Assembly (NCBI GenBank): GCA_040385525.1
Contig: JAZKHE010000005.1
Location: 1-64,000 of the forward strand
Reading direction: 5' to 3'
Source: JAZKHE01 sp040385525
GTDB lineage: Bacteria; Bacteroidota; Bacteroidia; UBA4408
Length of the DNA stretch: 64,000 nt
Part shown: piece after piece, positions 46,701 to 56,303 of the stretch
Layout: every line of letters starts with the position of its first letter
Numbering within the stretch: position 1 is the stretch's first letter
Notes under the pieces: model-generated
The model's input: the letters and a program-made list of their open reading frames with translations, nothing else
Database searches by the model: none
What the model was told of the DNA's origin: nothing
Made by a program: the position numbers and the translations under genes

Positions 46701-49700
46701 GCTCCAGAAACTAAAGTCCAACTTCCGTTTCCTATAACCGCTGTGTTAGCAGCTAATGTAGCGTTTGTTCCGCAAATTGTTTGGTTTGTTCCAGCATCAG
46801 CAGTAGTTGGAGCAGTATCTAATGTAATTGTTAATTCGTCTGTATTGTCAGCACAAAGTCCGTTAGAAATTGTCCAACGTAAAACAAGTGGAGCAGCGCT
46901 AATAGTAACAGTAGAGCTAGGATCATTAACACTAGTTATATTTCCATTACCTGCAATAATTGACCAAGTACCAGTTCCAACCGCAGGAGTATTTCCTGCT
47001 AAAGTAACCGAACCAATTGTTTCGCATATATTTTGGTCAGCACCAGCTATTGCTATACTCGGGCCATTATTTGTAATTGTAACATCATCAGTTGTTGGTG
47101 GGCAAGTTCCGTTAGAGATTGTCCATCTTAAAACATTATCATTTGTACCAATTGCTGTTATTGTTGATGTAGGTGAGTTAGGACTTGTAATAGTTGCTGA
47201 ACCCGAAACTAAAGTCCACACACCTGTGCCAACTACAGCAGTATTTCCAGCTAAAGTAGCGGTTGTTCCGCAAATAGTTTGATTAACACCTGCCTCAGCA
47301 ATTGTTGGAGGAGTGTCAATTGTAATTGTAATTTGATCGCCAGTATCAGGACATAATCCATTAGAGATTGTCCAACTTAATACTAAAGAAGCTCCGCTGA
47401 TTCCAGTAACAGTAGATGTGTTTGAGTTAGGAGAAGTTATTGTTCCTGTTCCAGAAACAACTGACCATGTTCCAGTTCCAATTGTAGGATTGTTACCTGC
47501 TAAAGTTGTTGTTGTTCCACAAATATTGAAATCTGCGCCAGCGTTTGCTAATGTTGGCGAAGGATTAGAAGTAATAGTAACCTCGCTTGCAGAAGTAGCA
47601 CAAGAGCTATTTCCGATTGTCCAACGTAAAACGTTTGCACCATTAGCAAGCGCAGAAACAGTAGTCGTTCCTAAATTAGTAGTAGCAAAAGTAGCTGCGC
47701 CAGAAACTACCGACCAAGTTCCAACTCCTGTTGTAGGAATATTACCATCTAAAGTTGCAGTAGTTCCACATATAGTTTGATTGCTTCCAGCAACTGATGT
47801 TGATGGTGTAGCATCAATTGTTATAGTGACATTATCAGTACTTGCAGGACAAATTCCGCCATCAGAAATTGACCATTGTAAAACAATTGAAGTCCCAGTT
47901 ATTCCAGTAACTGTTGAGGTATTAGAGTTTGGAGTAGTAATTGTTCCTGTACCAGAAACTACTGACCAAGTACCTGTGCCAACAGTTGGATTGTTACCCG
48001 CTAAAGTTGCAGAACCTACTGATTCACAAATATTTAGGTTAGTACCAGCATCTGCAGTAGTTGGTCCATTGCTTGAAATTGTTACTTCACTAGCAGAACT
48101 AGCACAAGATCCATTTCCTATAGTCCAACGTAAAACGTTAGCACCATTATTAAGTGCTGAAACAGTTGTAGTTCCTAAATTGCTATTTGCAAAAGTAGCC
48201 GCACCCGAAACCACAGACCAAGTTCCAACTCCTGTTGCAGGAATATTTCCGTCTAAAGTGGCAGTTGTTGCACAAACAGCTTGGTTTGTTCCGGCATTAG
48301 AAGCAGTTGGAGGAGAATCAATAGTAATAGTAATTTGATCTCCGCTATCAGGACATAATCCGTTAGAAATAGTCCAACTCAATACTAAAGAAGCTCCACT
48401 AATTCCAGTAACAGTTGAAGTTTCAGAATTAGGAGAAGTTATTGTTCCAGTTCCAGAAACAACAGACCAAGTTCCAGTTCCAACAATCGCAGTGTTTCCA
48501 GCTAAAGTTGTTGTTGTAGCACAAATATTGAAATCAGTTCCAGCGTTAGCTGTTGTAGGAGCAGGATTTGAAGTAATTGTAACATCGCTAGAAGAAGCAG
48601 TACAAGAACCATTTCCGATAGTCCAACGTAAAACGTTAGCACCATTATTAAGTGCAGAAATAGTTGTTGTTCCTAAATTATTATTTGCAAAAGTAGCCGC
48701 ACCCGAAACAATCGACCAAGTTCCAATACCTGTTGCAGGAATGTTTCCAGCTAAAGTAGTCGTAGTAGCGCAAACTGTTTGATTATTTCCTGCAATTGAA
48801 GTTGTAGGCGGAGAATCAATTGTAATTGTAATTTGATCGCCAGTATCAGGACATAATCCATTAGAGATTGTCCAACTTAATACTAAAGAAGCTCCGCTGA
48901 TTCCAGTAACAGTAGATGTGTTTGAGTTAGGAGAAGTTATTGTTCCTGTTCCAGATATAATTGACCAAGTTCCAGTTCCAATGACTGCAACATTACCTGC
49001 CAAAGTTGTTGTAGTGGCACAAATATTAAAATCAGTTCCAGCGTTAGCAGTTGTAGGAGCAGGATTAGAAGTTATTGTAACATCGCTAGCAGAACTAGCA
49101 CAAGAACCGTTTCCAATAGTCCATCGTAAAACATTAGCACCGTTATTAAGAGCAGAAACAGTTGTTGTTCCTAAATTGCTGTTGGCAAAAGTAGCAGCGC
49201 CTGAAACAACAGACCAAGTTCCAACTCCAGTTGCAGGAATATTTCCATTTAAAGTTGCAGTTGTTGCACAAACAGCTTGGTTTGATCCAGCTATAGAAGT
49301 TGTAGGAGGAGAATCAATAGTAATTGTAATTTGATCACCAGTATTAGGACATAATCCGTTAGAGATTGTCCAACTCAAAACTAAAGAAGTTCCACTAATT
49401 CCAGTAACAGTTGATGTTTCAGAGTTCGGAGAAGTTATTGTTCCTGTTCCAGAAACAACTGACCAAGTTCCAGTACCAATAACAGCAACGTTACCTGCTA
49501 AAGTTGTTGTTGTAGCACAAATATTAAAATCAGTACCAGCGTTAGCAGTTGTAGGAGCAGGATTAGAAGTTATTGTAACATCGCTAGCAGAACTAGCACA
49601 AGAACCGTTTCCAATAGTCCATCGTAAAACATTAGCACCGTTATTAAGAGCAGAAACAGTTGTTGTTCCTAAATTGCTGTTGGTAAAAGTAGCAGCGCCT

Positions 49701-52700
49701 GAAACAACAGACCAAGTTCCAACACCTGTTGCAGGAATGTTTCCAGCTAAAGTAGCTGTAGTTCCACAAACAGTTTGGTTAGTGCCAGCGTTAGATGCGG
49801 TTGGAGGTGTTGAAGAAACTATTGTAACATCATCAGTAGAAGAAGTACAAGGGGCATTAGCAATCGTCCATCTGAATACGTTGTTTCCAACAGATAAAGC
49901 AGTAACTCCCGATGTAGGAGAACTAGGAGTTGTAATAGTTGCTGTTCCAGAAATTACAGACCAAGTTCCAGTTCCAACAACGGCAGTATTACCAGCTAAA
50001 GTAGCCGTAATAGCACAAACCGTTTGATTAACACCAGCATCAGAAGTTGTTGGTGCAGAATTAATAGTAATAGTAACATCATCAGAAGAAATTGGACAAG
50101 ATCCATTTCCTATCGACCATCTAAATACCACAGAAGCACCTGCAATAGCAGTAACTCCAGAAGTAGCAGAGTTAGCAGAAGTTATAGTAGCTGTACCAGA
50201 AACCACCGACCAAGTACCAACACCCGTAGCAGGTACATTTCCAGCTAAAGTAGCTGTTGTTCCACAAATGCTGAAATCAGTTCCTGCGTTAGCGGTTGTA
50301 GACGCGGCAGTTCTTATAATTGTAACATCATCAGTAGAAGAAGTACAAGGGGCATTAGCAATCGTCCATCTGAATACGTTGTTTCCAACAGATAAAGCAG
50401 TAACTCCCGATGTAGGAGAACTAGGAGTTGTAATAGTTGCTGTTCCAGAAATTACAGACCAAGTTCCAGTTCCAACAACGGCAGTATTACCAGCTAAAGT
50501 AGCCGTAATAGCACAAACCGTTTGATTAACACCAGCATCAGAAGTTGTTGGTGCAGAATTAATAGTAATAGTAACATCATCAGAAGAAATTGGACAAGAT
50601 CCATTTCCTATCGACCATCTAAATACCACAGAAGCACCTGCAATAGCAGTAACTCCAGAAGTAGCAGAGTTAGCAGAAGTTATAGTAGCTGTACCAGAAA
50701 CCACCGACCAAGTACCAACACCCGTAGCAGGTACATTTCCAGCTAAAGTAGCTGTTGTTCCACAAATGCTGAAATCAGTTCCTGCGTTAGCGGTTGTAGA
50801 CGCGGCAGTTCTTATAATTGTAACATCATCAGTAGAAGAAGTACAAGGGGCATTAGCAATCGTCCATCTGAATACGTTGTTTCCAACAGATAAAGCAGTA
50901 ACTCCCGATGTAGGAGAACTAGGAGTTGTAATAGTTGCTGTTCCAGAAATTACAGACCAAGTTCCAGTTCCAACAACGGCAGTATTACCAGCTAAAGTAG
51001 CCGTAATAGCACAAACCGTTTGATTAACACCAGCATCAGAAGTTGTTGGTGCAGAATTAATAGTAATAGTAACATCATCAGAAGAAATTGGACAAGATCC
51101 ATTTCCTATCGACCATCTAAATACCACAGAAGCACCTGCAATAGCAGTAACTCCAGAAGTAGCAGAGTTAGCAGAAGTTATAGTAGCTGTACCAGAAACC
51201 ACCGACCAAGTTCCAACGCCAGTAGCAGGAACATTACCTGCCAGAGTAGCTGTTGTTCCGCAAATACTGAAGTCAGTACCAGCATTAGCCGTAGTAGGCG
51301 CGGCAGTTCTTACAATCGTAACATCATCAGTAGAAGCAGTACAAGGCGCATTTGCAATTGTCCATCTAAATACGTTATTACCAACAGCAAGACCAGTAAC
51401 ATTGGATGTAGGAGAGCTAGTTGTAGTAACAGATGCACCACCACTAATTACAGTCCAAGTTCCAGTTCCAACAACGGCAGTATTACCAGCTAAAGTAGCC
51501 GTAGTAGCACATACACTTTGGTTTGAACCTGCATCAGAAGTTGTTGGAGCAGAAGTAATGGTTACCGTAACATCATCAGAAGAAATTGGACAAGATCCAT
51601 TTCCTATTGACCATCTAAACACAACAGAAGCACCCGCAATAGCAGTAACTCCAGAAGTAGCAGAGTTAGCAGAAGTTATAGTAGCTGTACCAGAAACCAC
51701 CGACCAAGTTCCAACGCCAGTAGCAGGAACATTACCTGCCAGAGTAGCTGTTGTTCCGCAAATACTGAAGTCAGTACCAGCATTAGCCGTAGTAGGCGCG
51801 GCAGTTCTTATAATTGTAACATCATCAGTAGAAGAAGTACAAGGGGCGTTAGCAATTGTCCATCTAAATACGTTGTTTCCAATAGCAAGACTAGTAACAT
51901 TTGATGTTGGAGAGCTAGGAGTAGTAACAGAAGCACCACCACTAATTACAGTCCAAGTTCCAGTTCCAATAACAGCAGTATTACCTGCTAAAGTAGCCGT
52001 TGTAGCACAAACCGTTTGATTAACACCTGCATCAGAAGTTGTTGGAGCAGGATTAACCGTTAAAGTCATATCATCAGTTGTAGGCGTACAAGTTCCGTTA
52101 GAAACAGTCCATCTAAATACAACAGAAGCACCAGCAATACCCGTAACACCAGACGTTCTAAGCGAGGGAGTTGTAATTGTTGCTGTTCCAGAAACTACAG
52201 ACCAAACACCAGTTCCTGTTGCAGGAGCTGTAGCGGCTAAAGTTGTTGTTGTTGCACAAATAGTTTGGTCGGGTCCTGCAGCAGCAGCACTAGGTGCAGC
52301 AGTTCTTATAATTGTAACATCATCAGTAGAAGAAGTACAAGGTGCATTAGCAATTGTCCATCTAAAAACGTTGTTTCCAACAGATAAAGCAGTAACTCCT
52401 GATGTAGGAGAACTAGGAGTTGTTAGTGTTGAAGTACCTGAAATTCTAGTCCAAGTTCCAGTTCCAATAACAGCAGTATTACCTGCTAAAGTAGCCGTAA
52501 TAGCACATACAGTTTGGTTAATACCAGCATCAGAAGTTGTTGGCGCAGGGTTTATTGTAATTGTAACATCATCGGTAGATGAAGTACATGGAGCGTTAGC
52601 AATAGTCCAACGCATTACTACAGAAGCACCAGCAATACCTGTTAATGTTGAAGTAGGAGAATTAGCACTTGTAATAGTAGCGGTTCCAGAAACTACAGAC

Positions 52701-55687
52701 CAAGTTCCAGTACCTATAACTGCAGTATTACCAGCTAATGTTGTAGTTGTACCACAAATAGTTTGGTCTGTCCCTGCATTAGCAGTTGTTGGAACAGGAC
52801 TAACTGTTAAAGTCATGTCATCTGTAGTTGGAGTACAAATTCCGTTAGAAACTGTCCATCTAAAAACAACAGAAGGTCCTGCTATTCCAGTAACGCCAGA
52901 AGTTCTAAGAGAAGGTGTAGTAACAGTTGCAGTTCCCGAAACTACTGACCATGCACCAGTCCCTGTTGCGGGAGCAGTAGCGGCAAGTGTAGCTGTGGTA
53001 GCGCAAATTGTTTGATCTGGCCCAGCAGCAGCAACGCTTGGTGATGCTATCCTTACTATTGTTACGTCATCAGTAGATGAAGTACAAGGTGCATTAGCAA
53101 TTGTCCATCTAAATACGTTGTTTCCTATAGATAAAGCAGTAATTCCTGAAGTAGGTGAACTAGGAGTTGTTATTGTTGATGTACCAGAAATTCTTGTCCA
53201 AGTTCCAGTTCCAATTACAGCAGTGTTACCTGCTAAAGTAGTTGTTGTAGCACAAACAGTTTGATCGCTTCCTGCGTCAGCCACAGTTGGAGCTGAGCTA
53301 ACTGTTAATGTCATATCATCAGTAGTAGGTGTACAACTTCCGTTAGAAACTGTCCATCTAAACACAACCGAAGGTCCAGCAATACCAGTAACACCAGAAG
53401 TTCTAAGAGAAGGAGCCGTAACGGTTGCTGTTCCAGAAACAACAGACCACGCGCCAGTTCCAATTGCAGGAGCTGTAGCGGCAAGTGTAGTTGTGGTAGC
53501 ACAAATTGTTTGGTCAGGTCCAGCAGCAGCAGCACTTGGTGATGGCGTAACAGTAAGTGTCATGTCATCAGTAGTAGGCGTACAAGTTCCGTTAGAAACC
53601 GTCCATCTAAACACAACCGAAGCTCCAGCAATACCTGTTACTGTTGATGTATTTGATGAAGGAGTTGTAACTGTTGCTGTTCCAGAAACTACTGACCAAG
53701 CGCCAGTTCCAATTGCTGGTGTAGTAGCAGCTAAAGTTGTCGTTGTTCCACAAATAGTTTGGTCGGATCCAGCAGCCGCAGCGCTAGGAGCCGAAGTTCT
53801 AATTATTGTAACATCGTCAGTAGATGAAGTACAGCCTGGGATTGCAATCGTCCATCTAAATACACTTGTTCCAACGCTAATTGCGGTTATGTTACTAGTT
53901 GGGCTGTTTGCAGAAGCAATTGTTCCGGTTCCACTAATTCTTGTCCAAGTTCCTGTGCCTATTACCGCTGTATTACCAGCCATTGTAGTTGTTGCAGCAC
54001 AAATTGTTTGGTTCGGTCCTGCATCAGAAGTTGTTGGAGGATTATTTCTTGTAATTGTTATATCGTCTGTTGCATCTGGACATAATCCATTAGTTACAGT
54101 CCATCTAAAAACAGATGAACCAACTGCTATTGCAGTAACGCCAGAGTTTCTTAGGGTTGGTGATGTAATTGTAGCGCTTCCAGAAATTAAAGTCCAGCTA
54201 CCAGTTCCTATTGCGGGAGCTGTAGCGTTTAGTGTTGCTGTAGTAGCACAAATAGTTTGATCGGCACCAGCTGCAGATGTTGGCGATGCATTTCTTGTTA
54301 TACTTACATCGTCTGATGTTGAAGTACAAGGAGCGTTTGCAATTGTCCATCTAAAAACAGAAGTTCCTACAGCAAGAGCTGTAATTGTTGAAGTTGGGCT
54401 ATTAGCAGAAGTAATTGTTCCTGAACCAGAAATTCTTGTCCAAGTACCAGTTCCAACTGCTGCAACGTTTCCTGCTAAAGTAGCAGAAGTTGCACAAACA
54501 GCCTGATCAGCACCAGCATTTGCTACTGTAGGAGTAGTTGCTCTAAATATTGTTACATCGTCTGTTGAGTTTGGGCAAGGACCTCCGTTAGAAATTGTCC
54601 ATCTAAAAACATTGTTTCCTGTTGCTAAACCAGTAACTCCAGAAGTATTGGAGCTAGGTGTTGTTACTGCTCCACCACCAGAAATAACTGTCCAAGTACC
54701 GGTTCCTACAGTAGGTGTGTTTCCTGCTAAAGTAGCTGTTGTGGCACAAATGTTTTGGTTTGGTCCTGCATCTGAAACAGTTGGAGGTGTATTAAAAGTT
54801 ATGGTTATATCATCTGTAGAGTCAGTACATGGAGGGTTAGCAATTGTCCATCTAAATACGTTAGCACCAGTTCCTAATGCAGTAACTGTTGTGTTTCTTA
54901 GTGCTGCATTTGTAATTGTTCCTGTGCCTGATACTAATGACCAAGCTCCTGTTCCAACAGTTGGATTGTTTCCTGCTAATGTAGTGTTATTAACACATAC
55001 TGCTTGATCAGCTCCAGCGTTTGATGTTGTAGCGGCAGAATTAACTACTAAAGTAACTTGATCTACGTTATCAGTACAACCAGCTTTTGAAAAGGTCCAG
55101 TTAAAAACATAGGTTCCGTTAATAAGGCCAGTTATTGTTGTTGTCGGACTTGTATTGCTTGTTATTGTAGGTACGTTTGGTCCACTTGATAAACTCCAAA
55201 CTCCTGTTGATGCAGGAACGCCTAATCCAGGAGCGGGGTCGTTTCCAGCCATTGTTGCTGTTGTGCTGTTACAAATTGAATTTTGATCTACGCCAGCATC
55301 TGGAAACAGAGGCTCAAAAATATCGATACCTAAACCACCTACAAATAATTGATTTGCTAAAGGACAACCTACTTTTCTTACTCTAATAGTGTACGAACTA
55401 CTTGGTAAATTGTTGAACACTGCAATTGTGCCTGTTCCTGTAACTGTTGTTACTGGTGTGTTTGGCAAAATTACTGGAGTTCCACTTACATCTAAAAGAG
55501 CAAAGGTTAATGTTCCTGTTAAAGTTACATCAACTGTTATTGTTCCATCATTTGCACCAAAACATGTAATTTCTGTAAAACTAAAAGTGTGGGGTGTAGC
55601 TGCACTGGGGCATTGAGCAAAGGCATTATTACTTGCACCTAAAACTAAAGTAAAAACAACTAGCGAGTAGAGTAATTTTTTTATCAT
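43784..55687 (-). CDS. Giant repeat adhesin with type B T9SS C-terminal domain
   Basis: The product has 3967 residues. Signal peptide ~1-24 (NAFAQ) is followed by an N-terminal module with FTEITCFGANDGTITV. Residues ~126-3040 hold about 35 tandem repeats of ~83 residues with the scheme AGxxQTxCxTTATLAGN, GTGTWSVVSG, VFRWTIxNGxC and DDVTIT, each with two conserved Cys. The next ~830 residues are Ig/PKD-like and SprB-like modules (PCGSATGGALVTASGGDGNF, SSCFGNDGILDATIVSGNTP). The C-terminus (TVFTPNGDGQNDFF, IYNRWGNVVYNN, WDGAAKSSGKVPDGTYF, LKGYVELR) is a gliding-associated type B T9SS domain. A SprB-like cell-surface adhesin is the likely role. Long open frames on the opposite strand are repeat artefacts. 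Confidence 0.92.
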   Translation of the reverse strand: MIKKLLYSLVVFTLVLGASNNAFAQCPSAATPHTFSFTEITCFGANDGTITVDVTLTGTLTFALLDVSGTPVILPNTPVTTVTGTGTIAVFNNLPSSSYTIRVRKVGCPLANQLFVGGLGIDIFEPLFPDAGVDQNSICNSTTATMAGNDPAPGLGVPASTGVWSLSSGPNVPTITSNTSPTTTITGLINGTYVFNWTFSKAGCTDNVDQVTLVVNSAATTSNAGADQAVCVNNTTLAGNNPTVGTGAWSLVSGTGTITNAALRNTTVTALGTGANVFRWTIANPPCTDSTDDITITFNTPPTVSDAGPNQNICATTATLAGNTPTVGTGTWTVISGGGAVTTPSSNTSGVTGLATGNNVFRWTISNGGPCPNSTDDVTIFRATTPTVANAGADQAVCATSATLAGNVAAVGTGTWTRISGSGTITSANSPTSTITALAVGTSVFRWTIANAPCTSTSDDVSITRNASPTSAAGADQTICATTATLNATAPAIGTGSWTLISGSATITSPTLRNSGVTAIAVGSSVFRWTVTNGLCPDATDDITITRNNPPTTSDAGPNQTICAATTTMAGNTAVIGTGTWTRISGTGTIASANSPTSNITAISVGTSVFRWTIAIPGCTSSTDDVTIIRTSAPSAAAAGSDQTICGTTTTLAATTPAIGTGAWSVVSGTATVTTPSSNTSTVTGIAGASVVFRWTVSNGTCTPTTDDMTLTVTPSPSAAAAGPDQTICATTTTLAATAPAIGTGAWSVVSGTATVTAPSLRTSGVTGIAGPSVVFRWTVSNGSCTPTTDDMTLTVSSAPTVADAGSDQTVCATTTTLAGNTAVIGTGTWTRISGTSTITTPSSPTSGITALSIGNNVFRWTIANAPCTSSTDDVTIVRIASPSVAAAGPDQTICATTATLAATAPATGTGAWSVVSGTATVTTPSLRTSGVTGIAGPSVVFRWTVSNGICTPTTDDMTLTVSPVPTTANAGTDQTICGTTTTLAGNTAVIGTGTWSVVSGTATITSANSPTSTLTGIAGASVVMRWTIANAPCTSSTDDVTITINPAPTTSDAGINQTVCAITATLAGNTAVIGTGTWTRISGTSTLTTPSSPTSGVTALSVGNNVFRWTIANAPCTSSTDDVTIIRTAAPSAAAAGPDQTICATTTTLAATAPATGTGVWSVVSGTATITTPSLRTSGVTGIAGASVVFRWTVSNGTCTPTTDDMTLTVNPAPTTSDAGVNQTVCATTATLAGNTAVIGTGTWTVISGGASVTTPSSPTSNVTSLAIGNNVFRWTIANAPCTSSTDDVTIIRTAAPTTANAGTDFSICGTTATLAGNVPATGVGTWSVVSGTATITSANSATSGVTAIAGASVVFRWSIGNGSCPISSDDVTVTITSAPTTSDAGSNQSVCATTATLAGNTAVVGTGTWTVISGGASVTTTSSPTSNVTGLAVGNNVFRWTIANAPCTASTDDVTIVRTAAPTTANAGTDFSICGTTATLAGNVPATGVGTWSVVSGTATITSANSATSGVTAIAGASVVFRWSIGNGSCPISSDDVTITINSAPTTSDAGVNQTVCAITATLAGNTAVVGTGTWSVISGTATITTPSSPTSGVTALSVGNNVFRWTIANAPCTSSTDDVTIIRTAASTTANAGTDFSICGTTATLAGNVPATGVGTWSVVSGTATITSANSATSGVTAIAGASVVFRWSIGNGSCPISSDDVTITINSAPTTSDAGVNQTVCAITATLAGNTAVVGTGTWSVISGTATITTPSSPTSGVTALSVGNNVFRWTIANAPCTSSTDDVTIIRTAASTTANAGTDFSICGTTATLAGNVPATGVGTWSVVSGTATITSANSATSGVTAIAGASVVFRWSIGNGSCPISSDDVTITINSAPTTSDAGVNQTVCAITATLAGNTAVVGTGTWSVISGTATITTPSSPTSGVTALSVGNNVFRWTIANAPCTSSTDDVTIVSSTPPTASNAGTNQTVCGTTATLAGNIPATGVGTWSVVSGAATFTNSNLGTTTVSALNNGANVLRWTIGNGSCASSASDVTITSNPAPTTANAGTDFNICATTTTLAGNVAVIGTGTWSVVSGTGTITSPNSETSTVTGISGTSLVLSWTISNGLCPNTGDQITITIDSPPTTSIAGSNQAVCATTATLNGNIPATGVGTWSVVSGAATFANSNLGTTTVSALNNGANVLRWTIGNGSCASSASDVTITSNPAPTTANAGTDFNICATTTTLAGNVAVIGTGTWSIISGTGTITSPNSNTSTVTGISGASLVLSWTISNGLCPDTGDQITITIDSPPTTSIAGNNQTVCATTTTLAGNIPATGIGTWSIVSGAATFANNNLGTTTISALNNGANVLRWTIGNGSCTASSSDVTITSNPAPTTANAGTDFNICATTTTLAGNTAIVGTGTWSVVSGTGTITSPNSETSTVTGISGASLVLSWTISNGLCPDSGDQITITIDSPPTASNAGTNQAVCATTATLDGNIPATGVGTWSVVSGAATFANSNLGTTTVSALNNGANVLRWTIGNGSCASSASEVTISSNGPTTADAGTNLNICESVGSATLAGNNPTVGTGTWSVVSGTGTITTPNSNTSTVTGITGTSIVLQWSISDGGICPASTDNVTITIDATPSTSVAGSNQTICGTTATLDGNIPTTGVGTWSVVSGAATFATTNLGTTTVSALANGANVLRWTIGNSSCATSASEVTITSNPSPTLANAGADFNICGTTTTLAGNNPTIGTGTWSVVSGTGTITSPNSNTSTVTGISGASLVLSWTISNGLCPDTGDQITITIDTPPTIAEAGVNQTICGTTATLAGNTAVVGTGVWTLVSGSATITSPNSPTSTITAIGTNDNVLRWTISNGTCPPTTDDVTITNNGPSIAIAGADQNICETIGSVTLAGNTPAVGTGTWSIIAGNGNITSVNDPSSTVTISAAPLVLRWTISNGLCADNTDELTITLDTAPTTADAGTNQTICGTNATLAANTAVIGNGSWTLVSGAGFITSFTNQNTPVTGLGTGNNVFRWSITNGSCSASTDDVTITVNPAILASITTITNPTPCGSATGGALVTASGGDGNFTYSWNSTPSQTDASITGVVAGVYNVVVTDGNLCTITTSASITDAGAPTVTLTSDVAGNVICVGQTVTFTPGGADTYNYFMDGNPIGTANTTLALQIDTMTVNHSISVTGIATLTGCTGISSTINIIVNSSNTPSVTISAVGVAICEGETINFSSAVTNVGATVDYLWAVNGTNMGSNPSFAFNSFLNNDLVQLTISTTGCGTATVNVTSNVLTVTIKTAPVVSITQVFPPSSCFGNDGILDATIVSGNTPFSFAWNNGSTNQSISGLVTGNYSVTLTDASACPSDPFSIALNPSGVTTPTLNSDAVGNTICDGTNVTFTVLPAVSSYTYTFIRANDATTLTTGSVNTFSTTTLVDGDEIFVSMFDGTCTTVSTSIVTTVLPSAVPQIFITALPGTNVCSTQAVSFTSAILPVTAQVTSYQWQVNGVNMGASPTFNNILDGDVITCQIATTCVSSFITSNALTMTITPSITAEVVVTTIPSNVVCENTDVTFVATPNVTLSALTYEWFLNTTLVGTNSTFTSNTLANNDEVFCVISATDPCVGNIPATSAVVTMTVNAGTPISATITASTNSICTGQVVDFTSTINPVGVVTYAWKIDGALVAGANASTFSSTTLTNSNIVSLEISYISCGLVTTSTSNLIPISVSSPDKPLVNLSKINRLCFGDTLTLSTNFTTGNVWSTGASTQSIIVGASGSYNVTVTDSKGCASKSDDVVITVGDSLNLTLTSPIFEGGYNVSKHNLSDGSIDLTVTGGFAPYKYFWSTQAITEDIADVPANNYHVVVVDEINCIDTAYIVLTNPPALELPTVFTPNGDGQNDFFVIRGVEVYPGTEVAIYNRWGNVVYNNKDYKNEWDGAAKSSGKVPDGTYFVVAIAKEIDGTEIILKGYVELRTDLR
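47316..47455 (-). repeat. 140-bp patch identical to 48816-48955
   Basis: Within the adhesin repeats, 47316-47455 and 48816-48955 are identical over 140 bp at a spacing of exactly 1500 bp, while the flanks differ. A similar identical patch joins 49038-49185 with 49536-49683 at 498 bp. Confidence 0.85.
49821..51211 (-). repeat. Exact 498-bp tandem array inside the giant adhesin
   Basis: Units 49821-50318 and 50319-50816 are identical, and 50817-51211 repeats the first 395 bp, about 2.8 copies in all. Each unit encodes 166 residues, i.e. two adhesin modules (one with DFSICGTTATL, one with NQTVCAITATL). Identity stops abruptly at both ends. Confidence 0.95.
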
Positions 55688-55709
55688 ATAGCGAATATCT
55701 GTCTATTAA

Positions 55710-56030
55710 TTATTTAATATTAATGTTTTCTTGTTTACCTATAAATAAAGGGTTACAGCCTTTTTCATTTATTCTAACAATATAATTGCCAACTGGTAAA
55801 TTAGTAAAAGAAATATTGTTGTGATTAAGCTCAGGTTTAGCGTCAAAATTTAAAAATGGCTGACCATTTTCTACTTTATATAAAACAGCTGCTGTATACT
55901 TTGAAACTTGGTTTAAACTAATTGTAATAGTATTGTTAATCGAAGATTGTTTTTTTACTTCTGGACACTGCGCATTAGCTTCTAAAAAGGTAAAAACAAA
56001 TAGTAAAACAAAAATAAATCCTGCTTTCAT
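55710..56030 (-). CDS. Small secreted protein preceding the giant adhesin
   Basis: The product has 106 residues with a signal peptide ending EANAQC. I do not recognise a named family. Its last half (FTNLPVGNYIVRINEKGC ... FIGKQENINI) resembles the first module of the adjacent giant adhesin (FNNLPSSSYTIRVRKVGC ... FVGGLGIDI), and both begin with a Cys-Pro just after the signal. It lies 22 bp upstream of the adhesin on the same strand and probably starts the operon. It may be a truncated relative of the adhesin N-terminus or a separate cap/chaperone; this is inference. Confidence 0.75.
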   Translation of the reverse strand: MKAGFIFVLLFVFTFLEANAQCPEVKKQSSINNTITISLNQVSKYTAAVLYKVENGQPFLNFDAKPELNHNNISFTNLPVGNYIVRINEKGCNPLFIGKQENINIK

Positions 56031-56259
56031 AGGGGTAGCTTATGTTAATTAATTATAAAGTTGCACAAAAATGTTAATAAAAAGTTGATAAACCGAATTA
56101 TTTTTACGAAATCTTGAACAAAAAGTTACCAATACTAAATGTTTTTTAGCTTAGTAGGTGTTTTTAGTTTAAGTGTTTTTTCTTAAACCAAACACTATTG
56201 TTAATATAAACTTCTTATTATCAGTAGTTTGTAGGTGTAGTTTGAATGTTTTATTAACA

Positions 56260-56291
56260 TTGTGTATTACTTTTTTTTATTAGTACCTTTG
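56260..56291 (+). promoter_or_regulatory. Putative promoter of the PorG-like gene
   Basis: TTG at 56260-56262, 21 bp, then TACCTTTG at 56284-56291 fits the Bacteroidota TTG/TAnnTTTG pattern, 12 bp before the ATG at 56304. The rest of the 273-bp divergent gap (56031-56303) is AT-rich with no gene or strong hairpin that I can see. Confidence 0.45.
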
Positions 56292-56303
56292 TTTTAATAT
56301 TAT

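Noticed and set aside
49821..51211. Repeats considered as a CRISPR array
   Set aside because: Units are 498 bp, coding and directly adjacent without spacers.
44745..55616. Many long plus-strand open frames rich in Val, Pro and Ala
   Set aside because: They are antisense shadows of the giant adhesin modules, recurring with the same period; no signal peptides or independent motifs.
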